A stretch of 39,720 bases of DNA from a virus. The notes beneath the pieces are model-generated. The model saw only the letters and a list, made by a program, of their open reading frames with translations, ran no database searches and was not told the origin of the DNA. Positions 21,786-27,570 of the stretch are shown piece after piece. The position numbers and the translations under genes are program-made. Location of the stretch: positions 1 to 39,720 of IMG/VR virus record IMGVR_UViG_3300047546_002017; one strand, written 5' to 3'. How positions within the stretch are numbered: position 1 is the first letter of the stretch; each line of letters starts with the position of its first letter.

Positions 21786-22873
21786 TGAAATGCTACGCCT
21801 ACAACCCCAACGTGTTTAAGGCCGTACCCGGCGCAGACTGGGATTGCTGGAGGGCTATCTATCAGTTTGTACCCGACGGTGTGCAGGTCATTGATCGTAC
21901 CGGCCACATTAAAACTCCTGTACATTCTACCTGTGCACCGACAATGGCCATACCCGACTACGATCCTAACTTTACTATGAGCTATCAAGAAGCCTGTTTT
22001 GCCAAGGTACAAAAGATTGTGCGGGACAGCGAAACCTATGGTGTCCCTATACGCCTAATGTATTCTGGTGGCATTGACAGTAGTATGGTCTTGGCCAGTT
22101 TTATCAACTACTTTGGTGTAGACGAAACTGCACGTCGAGTAGAAATAGCCATGTCTCATGAAGGCATACAAGAAAATCCTTGGATGTGGGAAAAGTTTAT
22201 CAGACCCCACTTTACTGTCAATGACAGTGAAAAGTTCTCCGGCGAACTAAAAAAGACACATATTATCGTAGGTGGGGAATGTAACGACCAAGTCATGGGT
22301 ACTGACCTGTACAAGGGTATGATTGCCTGGCGTGGTGCAGAAGTACTGTCTACGCCCTACAGTGAAGCAACCACACTAGGTTACCTAGAGTTTAGAAAGC
22401 TACGTAAGGATCATGCCCAACGTTGGTATGAGCTACTACAGTACAATGTTGATCATGCACCTTGCCCCATTGAAACCACAGCTGATTGGTGGTGGTGGCT
22501 AAACTTTACCTGCAAGTGGAGCCATTGCTACTACAGGATGGCCTACTTTGCCAGCAACACTACACAGTTCGACGAAGACTACTTTGACACCTACTATCAA
22601 CAGTTCTTCAATGCACCGGAGATACAGAAGTGGGCTATGAAGGATCGTGATCACAAGATCAAAGGTGACTTTACATCCTACAAGTGGCATGCCAGGGAGA
22701 TCATTGCTAATACCATGGGTGCTCCTGAGTACCTATCCAAGTCCAAACATCCAAGCTTGGGGCAGGTAGCTAGGTTCACTAGGTCAGCCGATTTGATTGC
22801 AGAAGACTACAGTTTGCAGTATAATATAAGACCGCGGGACTATTACAACCCCGAAAATTCCTTTGTGGTATAA
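21785..22873 (+). CDS. PP-loop ATP pyrophosphatase, asparagine-synthetase-like
   Basis: 362 residues. LMYSGGIDSSMVLASF (SGGIDSS at 94-100) is the ATP-binding PP-loop of the asparagine synthetase/GMP synthetase superfamily, and GGECNDQVMGTD (163-174) occupies the position of the synthetase GxGxDE motif. There is no N-terminal glutaminase domain, so the amine donor differs or is free. These enzymes adenylate a carboxyl or carbonyl and attach an amine. With GNAT upstream, a protein, sugar or nucleobase amidation/acetylation pathway is plausible. Late expression fits capsid or DNA modification. Confidence 0.82.
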   Translation: MKCYAYNPNVFKAVPGADWDCWRAIYQFVPDGVQVIDRTGHIKTPVHSTCAPTMAIPDYDPNFTMSYQEACFAKVQKIVRDSETYGVPIRLMYSGGIDSSMVLASFINYFGVDETARRVEIAMSHEGIQENPWMWEKFIRPHFTVNDSEKFSGELKKTHIIVGGECNDQVMGTDLYKGMIAWRGAEVLSTPYSEATTLGYLEFRKLRKDHAQRWYELLQYNVDHAPCPIETTADWWWWLNFTCKWSHCYYRMAYFASNTTQFDEDYFDTYYQQFFNAPEIQKWAMKDRDHKIKGDFTSYKWHAREIIANTMGAPEYLSKSKHPSLGQVARFTRSADLIAEDYSLQYNIRPRDYYNPENSFVV

Positions 22874-22915
22874 ATACAACACCAGGTTGACAGCCTGACT
22901 AAATAAATGTACACT
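22869..22915 (+). promoter_or_regulatory. late box plus composite early/late promoter
   Basis: TATAAATA (22869-22876, overlapping the upstream stop) is an exact T4 late consensus. TTGACA 22887-22892 and TACACT 22910-22915 form a 17-base-spaced sigma70 promoter whose spacer contains a second late box, TAAATA 22900-22905. Confidence 0.7.
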
Positions 22916-22921
22916 TAGGTC

Positions 22922-22981
22922 ATGTTGCAAAAAGTTCGGCGGCGACGCAAAACGGGCAACAAAGATAAAAAGCCTGGTTGA
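22922..22981 (+). CDS. leaderless basic micro-ORF
   Basis: 19 codons (MLQKVRRRRKTGNKDKKPG). The ATG is exactly at the predicted start of the 22887 promoter and the TGA stop lies inside the next -35 box. Its extreme Arg/Lys content would suit an RNA- or DNA-binding peptide. It may also be chance. Confidence 0.35.
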   Translation: MLQKVRRRRKTGNKDKKPG

Positions 22982-23006
22982 CAACAGAGATAAATAACTG
23001 TACAAT
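22978..23006 (+). promoter_or_regulatory. composite early/late promoter
   Basis: TTGACA 22978-22983, 17 bases, TACAAT 23001-23006, with late box TAAATA 22991-22996 in the spacer. Repeats the 22887 design 91 bases downstream and leads into the tRNA region. Confidence 0.75.
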
Positions 23007-23043
23007 ACAGGCATTGTTTAATAAAACTTAACCCTAACTAATC

Positions 23044-23199
23044 ATGAAACAGACAAGATCGATACTAGCCAGCAAACAGACACATAGTCTGATGCCAGCC
23101 TATTGGTCCGTGATTGATTGTGCAAACCCCATTAATGGTACAACCTTTAATAGTGATCGCCAATCAGAGACAGCTAGGGTCCGAGGAGACCGTGCCTAA
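23044..23199 (+). CDS. possible small ORF before the tRNA array
   Basis: 51 codons (MKQTRSILASKQTHSLMPAY start). No ribosome site is visible and composition is unremarkable, so it may instead be part of a structured leader RNA between promoter and terminator. Confidence 0.35.
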   Translation: MKQTRSILASKQTHSLMPAYWSVIDCANPINGTTFNSDRQSETARVRGDRA

Positions 23200-23227
23200 G
23201 TAAACATACATACGCACACCCCAAAGG

Positions 23228-23257
23228 ACCCTAGGATCGAAAGACCTAGGGTTTTTT
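23228..23257 (+). terminator. intrinsic terminator
   Basis: ACCCTAGG (23228-23235), 9-base loop, CCTAGGGT (23245-23252), then T tract. Confidence 0.88.
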
Positions 23258-23274
23258 GTTTGTGCAAAGGATTT

Positions 23275-23436
23275 ATGAAAGACACAGAACGTAGAATTTT
23301 TGTAGCAAAAGAGTATGCCCGGCGCCATACACTAACCGACGAGCAACGTCGAAAGATGATTGCAGATAAGTTAGAGCGTGGCATTCAGCTAGCTCTTTTG
23401 TATAGTAAGCCGGAGAGTCGAATCCAGACTCGTTGA
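23275..23436 (+). CDS. small basic helical protein
   Basis: 53 residues with ribosome site AAAGGA (23265-23270). EYARRHTLTDEQRRKMIADKLERG is a charged helical hairpin. It lies just inside the tRNA region. Function unknown. Confidence 0.68.
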   Translation: MKDTERRIFVAKEYARRHTLTDEQRRKMIADKLERGIQLALLYSKPESRIQTR

Positions 23437-23652
23437 TGGCAAAGTGTGATAAGAGGAAACGAGGTCCTCGCTAGGCACTATAAACATCTAGTAAACGGGC
23501 GGCCTGCGGGATGGAGCACCTTGTGTGGTGTGAAAAATCGTAGCGTATTAAAGCATATTCACGCAGAGTGTGCTTTAATACACTCTTTGGATGAACAAGG
23601 CCTTGATCATTTTGACTGATTATTCGCCACCGCTAGCTAGCAACCAGAGAGT
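23437..23652 (+). ncRNA. structured RNA candidate at array start
   Basis: No ORF. Perfect 11-bp stem GTATTAAAGCA (23545-23555) with TGCTTTAATAC (23571-23581), smaller stems GAGG/CCTC and CACC/GGTG before it, and palindrome CAAGGCCTTG after it. TATAAT lies just before the first tRNA without a good -35. No known RNA family recognised. Confidence 0.4.
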
Positions 23653-23662
23653 ATAATATTTT

Positions 23663-23736
23663 GCCCTGTTAGTTAAATGGCATAACTGCTGTTTCGTAAT
23701 CAGCCGTTGATGGTTCGATTCCTTCACAGGGCACCA
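23663..23736 (+). tRNA. tRNA-Thr(CGT)
   Basis: Acceptor GCCCTGT/ACAGGGC, encoded CCA, T-loop TTCGATT, anticodon loop TTCGTAA. One mismatch (T.T) at the bottom of the anticodon stem. Confidence 0.9.
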
Positions 23737-23742
23737 AGTTTT

Positions 23743-23800
23743 AGGATACATACAGCAATTTTCAACTTTTTGGTATAAAGTAAAAAACGTATCCTGTTGT
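23743..23800 (+). ncRNA. pseudoknot-capable motif, copy A
   Basis: Stem AGGATAC (23743-23749) with GTATCCT (23789-23795). CAGC (23753-23756) can pair with the 3-prime tail GTTG (23796-23799), making an H-type pseudoknot. Inner hairpin ACTTT/AAAGT with loop TTGGTAT. Shared with 25670-25734 and, permuted, inside 25543-25664. Confidence 0.5.
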
Positions 23801-23804
23801 CTAT

Positions 23805-23878
23805 TCCTCTATAGTTAAATGGTATAACAAGCGGCTGATAACCGCTAATTCTAAGTTCAATTCTTGGTGGAGGAACCA
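23805..23878 (+). tRNA. tRNA-Ile(GAT)
   Basis: Acceptor TCCTCTA/TGGAGGA, anticodon arm AGCGG-CTGATAA-CCGCT, T-loop TTCAATT, encoded CCA. Confidence 0.9.
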
Positions 23879-23882
23879 ATAT

Positions 23883-23957
23883 GCCGTAGTAGCTCTCTGG
23901 GAGGGCACCACACTGTCGATGTGAGTAAGGCGAGTTCGATTCCCGTCTACGGCGCCA
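23883..23957 (+). tRNA. tRNA-Asp(GTC), first copy
   Basis: Acceptor GCCGTAG/CTACGGC, discriminator G, anticodon loop CTGTCGA, encoded CCA. A hairpin CTCAGG/CCTGAG follows at 23975-23999. Confidence 0.87.
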
Positions 23958-24030
23958 AGTTCGTTGCAACTAATCTCAGGGAGTCGTCGTTAGCCTGAGT
24001 TAAAATGACAAAAATCGTGGCCAAATTTAT

Positions 24031-24107
24031 TGACCGATAGCACAGTTGGTAGTTGCGCCTGGCTGTTAACCAGGATGTCGTGGGTTCGATCCCTACTCGG
24101 TCAGCCA
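24031..24107 (+). tRNA. tRNA-Asn(GTT), first copy
   Basis: Acceptor TGACCGA/TCGGTCA, anticodon arm CCTGG-CTGTTAA-CCAGG, encoded CCA. Confidence 0.92.
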
Positions 24108-24112
24108 AAATG

Positions 24113-24146
24113 TAAATAGTATTAGTTGGGTTCGATTGTATAAATA
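24113..24146 (+). promoter_or_regulatory. two late boxes before the HNH gene
   Basis: TAAATA 24113-24118 and exact TATAAATA 24139-24146, 17 bases before ATG 24163. Confidence 0.65.
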
Positions 24147-24162
24147 TAATGGGAGAACAACT

Positions 24163-24705
24163 ATGCTATGTCAAACTTGTAGTAAAGAGCACACTGGATC
24201 TTATGGATCTGGAAAATATTGTTGTAGATCCTGTGCTAACAGTAGAGTTAGGACAGAGGAAACTAAACAAAAAATATCTGATTCTGTAAAGCTAGGTATT
24301 GAATCTGGAAAGATTCCTTTAGGTTGTTCTAAAGGTGTAAAACATAAAACACCAAGAACTAAAGATCACGCTGAAAAAATTGCCAATGGTATTAAACAGT
24401 GTTGGGACAAAAAAGGTAGAAAAACCCTTGAGCAAAAGAGAGCAGGGGTAAAAGCATCTGTGTATGCATACAGGGCTAGAAAGAAGAATGCCATACCTGC
24501 TGACGCAGACTTAGATCTAATAAAAAAGATTTACGAATCGGCTCCGGCTGGATATCAAATTGATCATATAATCCCACTGTCAAAAGGAGGATTACATCAT
24601 CAAGATAACTTACAGTATTTGCCATCTAAAGACAATCAAAGTAAAAATAACAGATTGAACTATGATAGCAAAAATGCCATTCGATGGCAAGATATATTAA
24701 CTTAA
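24163..24705 (+). CDS. HNH endonuclease (homing type)
   Basis: 180 residues from ATG 24163 with GGGAG (24151-24155). N-terminal zinc knuckle (CQTCSKEH ... YCCRSC), then a NUMOD3-like basic segment (TEETKQKISDSVKLG), and a C-terminal HNH nuclease (YQIDHIIPLSKGG, NLQYLPSKDNQSKNN). Free-standing homing endonucleases of this build sit in phage tRNA and gene gaps and promote their own spread. It is more A/T-rich than its neighbours, consistent with recent arrival. Confidence 0.88.
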   Translation: MLCQTCSKEHTGSYGSGKYCCRSCANSRVRTEETKQKISDSVKLGIESGKIPLGCSKGVKHKTPRTKDHAEKIANGIKQCWDKKGRKTLEQKRAGVKASVYAYRARKKNAIPADADLDLIKKIYESAPAGYQIDHIIPLSKGGLHHQDNLQYLPSKDNQSKNNRLNYDSKNAIRWQDILT

Positions 24706-24712
24706 ATTTTGT

Positions 24713-24786
24713 TCCCTGGTGGTGTAATGGTAACACAACTGACTTTGACTCAGTCGTTCTAGGTTCGAATCCTAGCCGGGGTGCCA
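24713..24786 (+). tRNA. tRNA-Gln(TTG)
   Basis: Anticodon arm ACTGA-CTTTGAC-TCAGT, T-arm CTAGG-TTCGAAT-CCTAG, CCA. T1.T72 mismatch at the acceptor top, in keeping with the weak first pair of Gln tRNAs. Confidence 0.9.
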
Positions 24787-24792
24787 AACAAT

Positions 24793-24867
24793 GCCTCTTT
24801 CGTTCAATGGATAGGATACGATGCTACGAACGTCGGGATGGTGGTTCGATTCCATCAAGAGGCGCCA
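24793..24867 (+). tRNA. tRNA-Arg(ACG)
   Basis: Acceptor GCCTCTT/AAGAGGC, anticodon arm CGATG-CTACGAA-CGTCG, CCA encoded. A34 would need inosine editing by host TadA. Confidence 0.9.
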
Positions 24868-24872
24868 AATAT

Positions 24873-24947
24873 GGGGACAGTAGTGGGCTACGGTCTTCCC
24901 TTGCAAGGAAGATGTCTACAAGGGTTCGATTCCCTGGGTCTCCACCA
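24873..24947 (+). tRNA. tRNA-Ala(TGC), first copy
   Basis: Anticodon arm CTTCC-CTTGCAA-GGAAG, G3.T70 pair as needed for alanine identity, CCA. Unusually short D-loop and an A7.G66 mismatch. Confidence 0.8.
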
Positions 24948-24953
24948 AAATAT

Positions 24954-25046
24954 GGAACAGTTAGCCGAATCGGCATAGCGGCAGCAGTCTTGAAAACTGA
25001 AGGCTCCGAGAGGGGTGTGTGAGTTCGAGTCTCACCTGTTCCGCCA
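24954..25046 (+). tRNA. tRNA-Ser(TGA)
   Basis: Acceptor GGAACAG/CTGTTCC, loop CTTGAAA, long variable arm (GGCTCCGAGAGGGGTG), discriminator G, CCA. Confidence 0.92.
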
Positions 25047-25053
25047 ATTTTAT

Positions 25054-25132
25054 CTGTGTGTAATGTCAGCTAGGTCAGACGGCTCGCCTTGGAAGTGAGA
25101 GGCCGCAGGTTCGAATCCTGCCACGCAGACCA
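25054..25132 (+). tRNA. tRNA-Pro(TGG), first copy
   Basis: Acceptor CTGTGTG/CACGCAG, anticodon arm CTCGC-CTTGGAA-GTGAG, T-arm GCAGG/CCTGC, CCA. Confidence 0.9.
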
Positions 25133-25137
25133 GTTAT

Positions 25138-25214
25138 GGTGCTCGTAGTGTAGTGGTTCTGCACACGATGTTGTGACCTTCGGAGTATGAGTTCGATCCT
25201 CATCGAGCACCCCA
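25138..25214 (+). tRNA. tRNA-His(GTG)
   Basis: Acceptor GTGCTCG/CGAGCAC with encoded G-1 and discriminator C, the histidine hallmark; anticodon loop TTGTGAC; CCA. Confidence 0.9.
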
Positions 25215-25220
25215 GATCAT

Positions 25221-25294
25221 TGGCTCTTAGTTCAATGGTAGAACACTACTTTGACATGGTAAAGACACAAGTTCAATTCTTGTAGAGCCAACCA
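25221..25294 (+). tRNA. tRNA-Val(GAC)
   Basis: Acceptor TGGCTCT/AGAGCCA, anticodon arm CTACT-TTGACAT-GGTAA (one C.A mismatch), CCA. Confidence 0.85.
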
Positions 25295-25295
25295 T

Positions 25296-25373
25296 GCCCC
25301 CTTGGACAAATAGGCAAAGTCGCTTCTCTCAAAAGGAAGAGTTTTCTCAGTTCGACTCTGAGAGGGGGTACCA
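25296..25373 (+). tRNA. tRNA-Leu(CAA), short variable loop
   Basis: Acceptor GCCCCCT/AGGGGGT, anticodon arm CTTCT-CTCAAAA-GGAAG, T-arm CTCAG/CTGAG, CCA. It lacks the long variable arm normal for leucine tRNAs. Confidence 0.78.
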
Positions 25374-25381
25374 AATTTTAA

Positions 25382-25455
25382 GCCCTGCTAGTTAAGTGGC
25401 ATAACACCTGTTTTGTAATCAGGGATTGGCAGTTCGATTCTGTCGCGGGGCACCA
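25382..25455 (+). tRNA. tRNA-Thr(TGT)
   Basis: Acceptor GCCCTGC/GCGGGGC, anticodon loop TTTGTAA, CCA. Close relative of the Thr(CGT) gene at 23663, probably by duplication. Confidence 0.92.
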
Positions 25456-25460
25456 CATAT

Positions 25461-25534
25461 ATCGCGTTGGATTTCTGGGAGATCCTTAGCCCTTCAAGCT
25501 GATGAGACGGGTTCGATTCCCGTACGCGATACCA
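25461..25534 (+). tRNA. tRNA, anticodon read as Glu(TTC), C33
   Basis: Acceptor ATCGCGT/ACGCGAT, anticodon arm TTAGC-CCTTCAA-GCTGA, T-arm ACGGG/CCCGT, CCA. The nearly universal T33 is C here, so the isotype is less sure. Confidence 0.75.
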
Positions 25535-25542
25535 AGTTTATC

Positions 25543-25664
25543 GGCGCTGTCGTCTAATGGTAGGACACTTATAAAAGGGTGACTCTGTTGTTAAGAGTAC
25601 GTTCAGCAATTTCTTATTCCATGTCAAGGAAGAGATCTGGGTTCGAATCCCAGCGGCGCCGCCA
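25543..25664 (+). tRNA. interrupted tRNA-like gene with permuted pseudoknot motif
   Basis: Acceptor GGCGCTG/CGGCGCC, D-arm GTCTAATGGTAGGAC, T-arm CTGGG-TTCGAAT-CCCAG and CCA are normal. The anticodon region is replaced by ~65 bases holding ACTCT-GTTGTTA-AGAGT, then ACGTTCAGCAA and a hairpin (TTCC/GGAA). No plain anticodon arm is seen. Either an intron-like insertion or a tRNA-mimic. Confidence 0.55.
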
Positions 25665-25669
25665 TTTTT

Positions 25670-25734
25670 AGGATGCGTTCAGCAAACTTATACATTAGAC
25701 TTTTAATCTAAACCGTAAAAAAGCATCCTGTTGT
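25670..25734 (+). ncRNA. pseudoknot-capable motif, copy B
   Basis: Stem AGGATGC (25670-25676) with GCATCCT (25723-25729); CAGC can pair with tail GTTG. The inner hairpin TTAGA-CTTTTAA-TCTAA is identical in form to a Lys(TTT) anticodon arm. No T-arm and no CCA. Confidence 0.5.
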
Positions 25735-25737
25735 TAT

Positions 25738-25745
25738 TATAAATA
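25738..25745 (+). promoter_or_regulatory. exact T4 late promoter TATAAATA
   Basis: Predicted start 25751 is within one base of ATG 25750, so the message would be leaderless. Confidence 0.72.
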
Positions 25746-25749
25746 TTCG

Positions 25750-25998
25750 ATGATCAATCCAGTAACTGACATTCAACAGCTAGAACAATACGCACAGCTT
25801 GGTAGAACTGAGTTTGAACGTGGGCTGAAAGAAAGTGGCTACAAGATCAACGAGAATGTTTATACAGAGTCTAGAAAAGCGGATCCTACAGACCCCAACA
25901 CAACCACTCAACGAGTGATTAACTGGGGTATCTATAACATTCGCGCCCAGAGCATCAATGGCCCTCACCTGGGCGTTAACATTGACGTCAGGGCTTAA
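25750..25998 (+). CDS. small hypothetical protein
   Basis: 82 residues. MINPVTDIQQLEQYAQLGRTEFERGLKESGYKINENVY, then QRVINWGIYNIRAQ and NIDVRA: a helical start and strand-rich end. Leaderless behind an exact late box, ending six bases before tRNA-Phe. Unknown function. Confidence 0.7.
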   Translation: MINPVTDIQQLEQYAQLGRTEFERGLKESGYKINENVYTESRKADPTDPNTTTQRVINWGIYNIRAQSINGPHLGVNIDVRA

Positions 25999-26198
25999 TC
26001 TTTTGCCGCTTTAGCAAATGTGGTCATTGCGGTGGACTGAAAATCCATGGAACCTGGTTCGATCCCGGGAGGCGGCACCAACAGTTTATCTGGCACAAAC
26101 TCGCGACTGGTAGTCCAACTAGCCGCAATCTCGTAGGGTGGTAGACTTTGTACATATTTGTACAGGGATTCAACGCCGTAGTTAATATGAGAGTTCAT
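25995..26198 (-). CDS. possible leaderless minus-strand ORF antisense to tRNA-Phe
   Basis: 67 codons from ATG at 26198 (MNSHINYGVESLYKYVQSLPPYEIAA start). A minus-strand TAAATA (26208-26203) puts the start within one base of the ATG. The C-terminal half is antisense to tRNA-Phe, where PPPGIEP-like sequence is a tRNA artefact; the first ~40 codons are the more credible part. Confidence 0.4.
   Translation of the reverse strand: MNSHINYGVESLYKYVQSLPPYEIAASWTTSREFVPDKLLVPPPGIEPGSMDFQSTAMTTFAKAAKD
26005..26080 (+). tRNA. tRNA-Phe(GAA)
   Basis: Acceptor GCCGCTT/AGGCGGC, anticodon arm GTGGA-CTGAAAA-TCCAT, CCA. Confidence 0.92.
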
Positions 26199-26211
26199 AC
26201 TGTATTTACAC

Positions 26212-26288
26212 GCCCCGGTGGTGGAATTGGCAGACACGCTACGTTGAGGTCGTAGTATTTGTGGGTTCGAATCCCATCCAGGGTACCA
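26212..26288 (+). tRNA. tRNA-Leu(GAG), short variable loop
   Basis: Leu-type D-arm, anticodon arm CTACG-TTGAGGT-CGTAG, T-arm GTGGG/CCCAT, CCA. Only ~5 bases between anticodon and T-arms, unlike normal leucine tRNAs; C.A mismatch in the acceptor. Confidence 0.8.
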
Positions 26289-26294
26289 TAAATA
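26289..26294 (+). promoter_or_regulatory. late promoter TAAATA abutting tRNA-Leu CCA
   Basis: Starts on the base after the tRNA CCA. Predicted start 26300 is exactly the A of the next ATG. Confidence 0.7.
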
Positions 26295-26299
26295 TTTTT

Positions 26300-26695
26300 A
26301 TGAACAAATACTGGCTGGATTATGTAAAGCACTGCTACGATCTTGTCTTAGAAAGTGAAGGTCGTACTGAACTTATTTTGGATCATGAAGTTGAAGCCTA
26401 CGTGGTACACCTAATGGCTCGAAACTTTGAAAGAACAGATATTGGTCAAAAAGCAGTGGCTATAAGCATGTTAGAAGCAGTTAACAGAGGGCACCGAGAC
26501 CAGTTGGTTAGTGTGGCAGACGAATGCTTAATCATACACAGCTACCCATTTAGACAGGGTCGTTGGCCCAGTCCAACCTACTACCAAGACATGGGCATCA
26601 CAGCCTATGGTCTTGCAGGACACATGATGGAAGATCACTTTGTCCCAGCGGGGCAAGTGTTGTCGGCGATATTTAAACGAACCAACTCGCCATAG
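26300..26695 (+). CDS. hypothetical protein within tRNA array
   Basis: 131 residues, helical and acidic (YWLDYVKHCYDLVLESEGRT, VVHLMARNFERTDIGQKAVAI). No motif recognised. Predicted leaderless. The stop TAG (26693-26695) uses bases 8-10 of tRNA-Arg(CCT), so gene and tRNA overlap by ten bases and RNA processing of the tRNA would clip the message. Confidence 0.74.
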   Translation: MNKYWLDYVKHCYDLVLESEGRTELILDHEVEAYVVHLMARNFERTDIGQKAVAISMLEAVNRGHRDQLVSVADECLIIHSYPFRQGRWPSPTYYQDMGITAYGLAGHMMEDHFVPAGQVLSAIFKRTNSP

Positions 26696-26760
26696 TTCAG
26701 TGGATAGAACAAAACACTCCTAAGGTTAAGACGGAGGTTCGATTCCTCCTGGCGGGACCA
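26686..26760 (+). tRNA. tRNA-Arg(CCT)
   Basis: Acceptor CTCGCCA/TGGCGGG, anticodon loop CTCCTAA, T-arm GGAGG/CCTCC, CCA. The anticodon stem is weak. Confidence 0.82.
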
Positions 26761-26761
26761 T

Positions 26762-26835
26762 GCTCTTGTAGTTAAACGGCATAACACATTCTTGGTAAGA
26801 ATGAATAGATGGTTCGACTCCATCCTAGAGCACCA
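26762..26835 (+). tRNA. tRNA-Thr(GGT)
   Basis: Acceptor GCTCTTG/CTAGAGC (one mismatch), anticodon arm CATTC-TTGGTAA-GAATG, CCA. Third threonine isoacceptor. Confidence 0.9.
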
Positions 26836-26868
26836 AAAGTAATACTTTAGTACTTAATACCCTTTCGG

Positions 26869-26940
26869 TTGACAGGGGTATTGTTTTTTGCTACAATAGA
26901 TACATGTTAAGAAATTAACAAACGTTCTTTAAAAATTTGT
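26869..26940 (+). promoter_or_regulatory. promoter with rRNA-type boxB/boxA leader, copy 1
   Basis: TTGACA 26869-26874, 17 bases, TACAAT 26892-26897. The transcript then carries hairpin TGTTAA-GAAA-TTAACA (26905-26920) and GTTCTTTAAAAA (26924-26935). Order and sequence resemble the boxB-boxA antitermination leader of bacterial rRNA operons (E. coli boxA is TGCTCTTTAACA). Confidence 0.72.
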
Positions 26941-26942
26941 AG

Positions 26943-27123
26943 TGTTGTTTAGGCTGATTGACGGCAATCGAAAAGCAGTCTGAGTCTTGTCCCCAGCGCA
27001 CCGCTTTGCCGAGCGTACCGCAGGGAGTCTCTGATAGTGTAATGGGTAGCACACCGACTGTGGAAGTCGGAGGTTGAGGTTCAATCCCGAATAGAGTTTA
27101 ACAAGACATCAGCCTAAACAACA
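26943..27123 (+). ncRNA. tRNA-like RNA inside a 16+7-bp processing stem
   Basis: TGTTGTTTAGGCTGAT (26943-26958) pairs perfectly with 27108-27123; GTCTTGT (26984-26990) pairs with ACAAGAC (27101-27107). Inside is a tRNA-like core: D-arm GTGTAATGGGTAGCAC, arm CCGAC-TGTGGAA-GTCGG, and a weak T-arm with TTCAATC. No CCA. Looks like a degenerate tRNA in an rRNA-like precursor stem. Confidence 0.5.
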
Positions 27124-27136
27124 TTGCAAATAGTGG

Positions 27137-27201
27137 TTGACAACCGGTTGGTTGTTTGCTATAATAGAGCTTAGTTAGGAAACTAACAATGTTCTTTAAA
27201 A
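27137..27201 (+). promoter_or_regulatory. promoter with rRNA-type boxB/boxA leader, copy 2
   Basis: TTGACA 27137-27142, 17 bases, TATAAT 27160-27165. Leader hairpin GTTAG-GAAA-CTAAC (about 27174-27187) and TGTTCTTTAAAAA (27190-27202). Same arrangement as copy 1, 268 bases downstream. Confidence 0.72.
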
Positions 27202-27210
27202 AGTTATCCA

Positions 27211-27244
27211 ACATATAGCCTGCTGTGAAGCAGGAACTATATGT
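27211..27244 (+). ncRNA. leader hairpin with GTGA tetraloop
   Basis: ACATATAG (27211-27218) with CTATATGT (27237-27244) and CCTGCT/AGCAGG around GTGA. The right arm can instead pair with 27419-27425 (next entry). Confidence 0.55.
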
Positions 27245-27425
27245 AAACATATTAAGGTTACCTACGCCGTTAGGGGTGAACGAAGGAGTAGTCAGGGCAA
27301 CGCCCACTCCGGATACCCATGAAGCAGGGACTCTTGCGTAGCTAAGAGACAACCCGGGGATGCGACGGAACATTGGGTAGGCAGTAATGAGGGCGAGCGT
27401 CCTTCCTTAGTATATTTTCATATAG
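27237..27425 (+). ncRNA. long-stem RNA element E0
   Basis: CTATATG (27237-27243) pairs with CATATAG (27419-27425); after one T.T mismatch, 27245-27257 pairs with 27405-27417 with one C.A mismatch. The ~145-base insert has stems GGAGT/ACTCC, GGGC/GCCC and CTCTT/AAGAG. Same plan as elements E1-E5. No ORF, no tRNA core recognised. Confidence 0.5.
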
Positions 27426-27427
27426 TG

Positions 27428-27567
27428 TCATTATATGTAAGCACATTGGCTCACAAGCAACCGCAGGACTTGTGTTAAAAAGATGCGGAGTCGTGGACGA
27501 CTTATACTAAGTCCTAGTGTTCAATCACAGCGTACAGTAGATCGCTGATGTGTTTACATATAATGAT
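27428..27567 (+). ncRNA. tRNA-like RNA in 18-bp stem
   Basis: 27428-27446 pairs with 27549-27567 (one G.T). Inside: CCGCA/TGCGG, GGACTT/AAGTCC and a T-arm-like GTG-TTCAATC-CAC. No CCA. Possibly a rearranged tRNA. Confidence 0.45.
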
Positions 27568-27570
27568 CGT

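Noticed and set aside
23437-23652. RNase P RNA, tmRNA or group I intron at the array start
   Set aside because: The expected conserved cores (for example the RNase P GAGGAAAGTC block, a tag ending ALAA, or intron P7 sequences) were not found.
23743-25734. Calling the pseudoknot copies A and B as tRNA-Thr and tRNA-Lys
   Set aside because: They have an anticodon-like hairpin but no T-arm, no D-arm and no CCA, and share joint motifs unrelated to tRNA.
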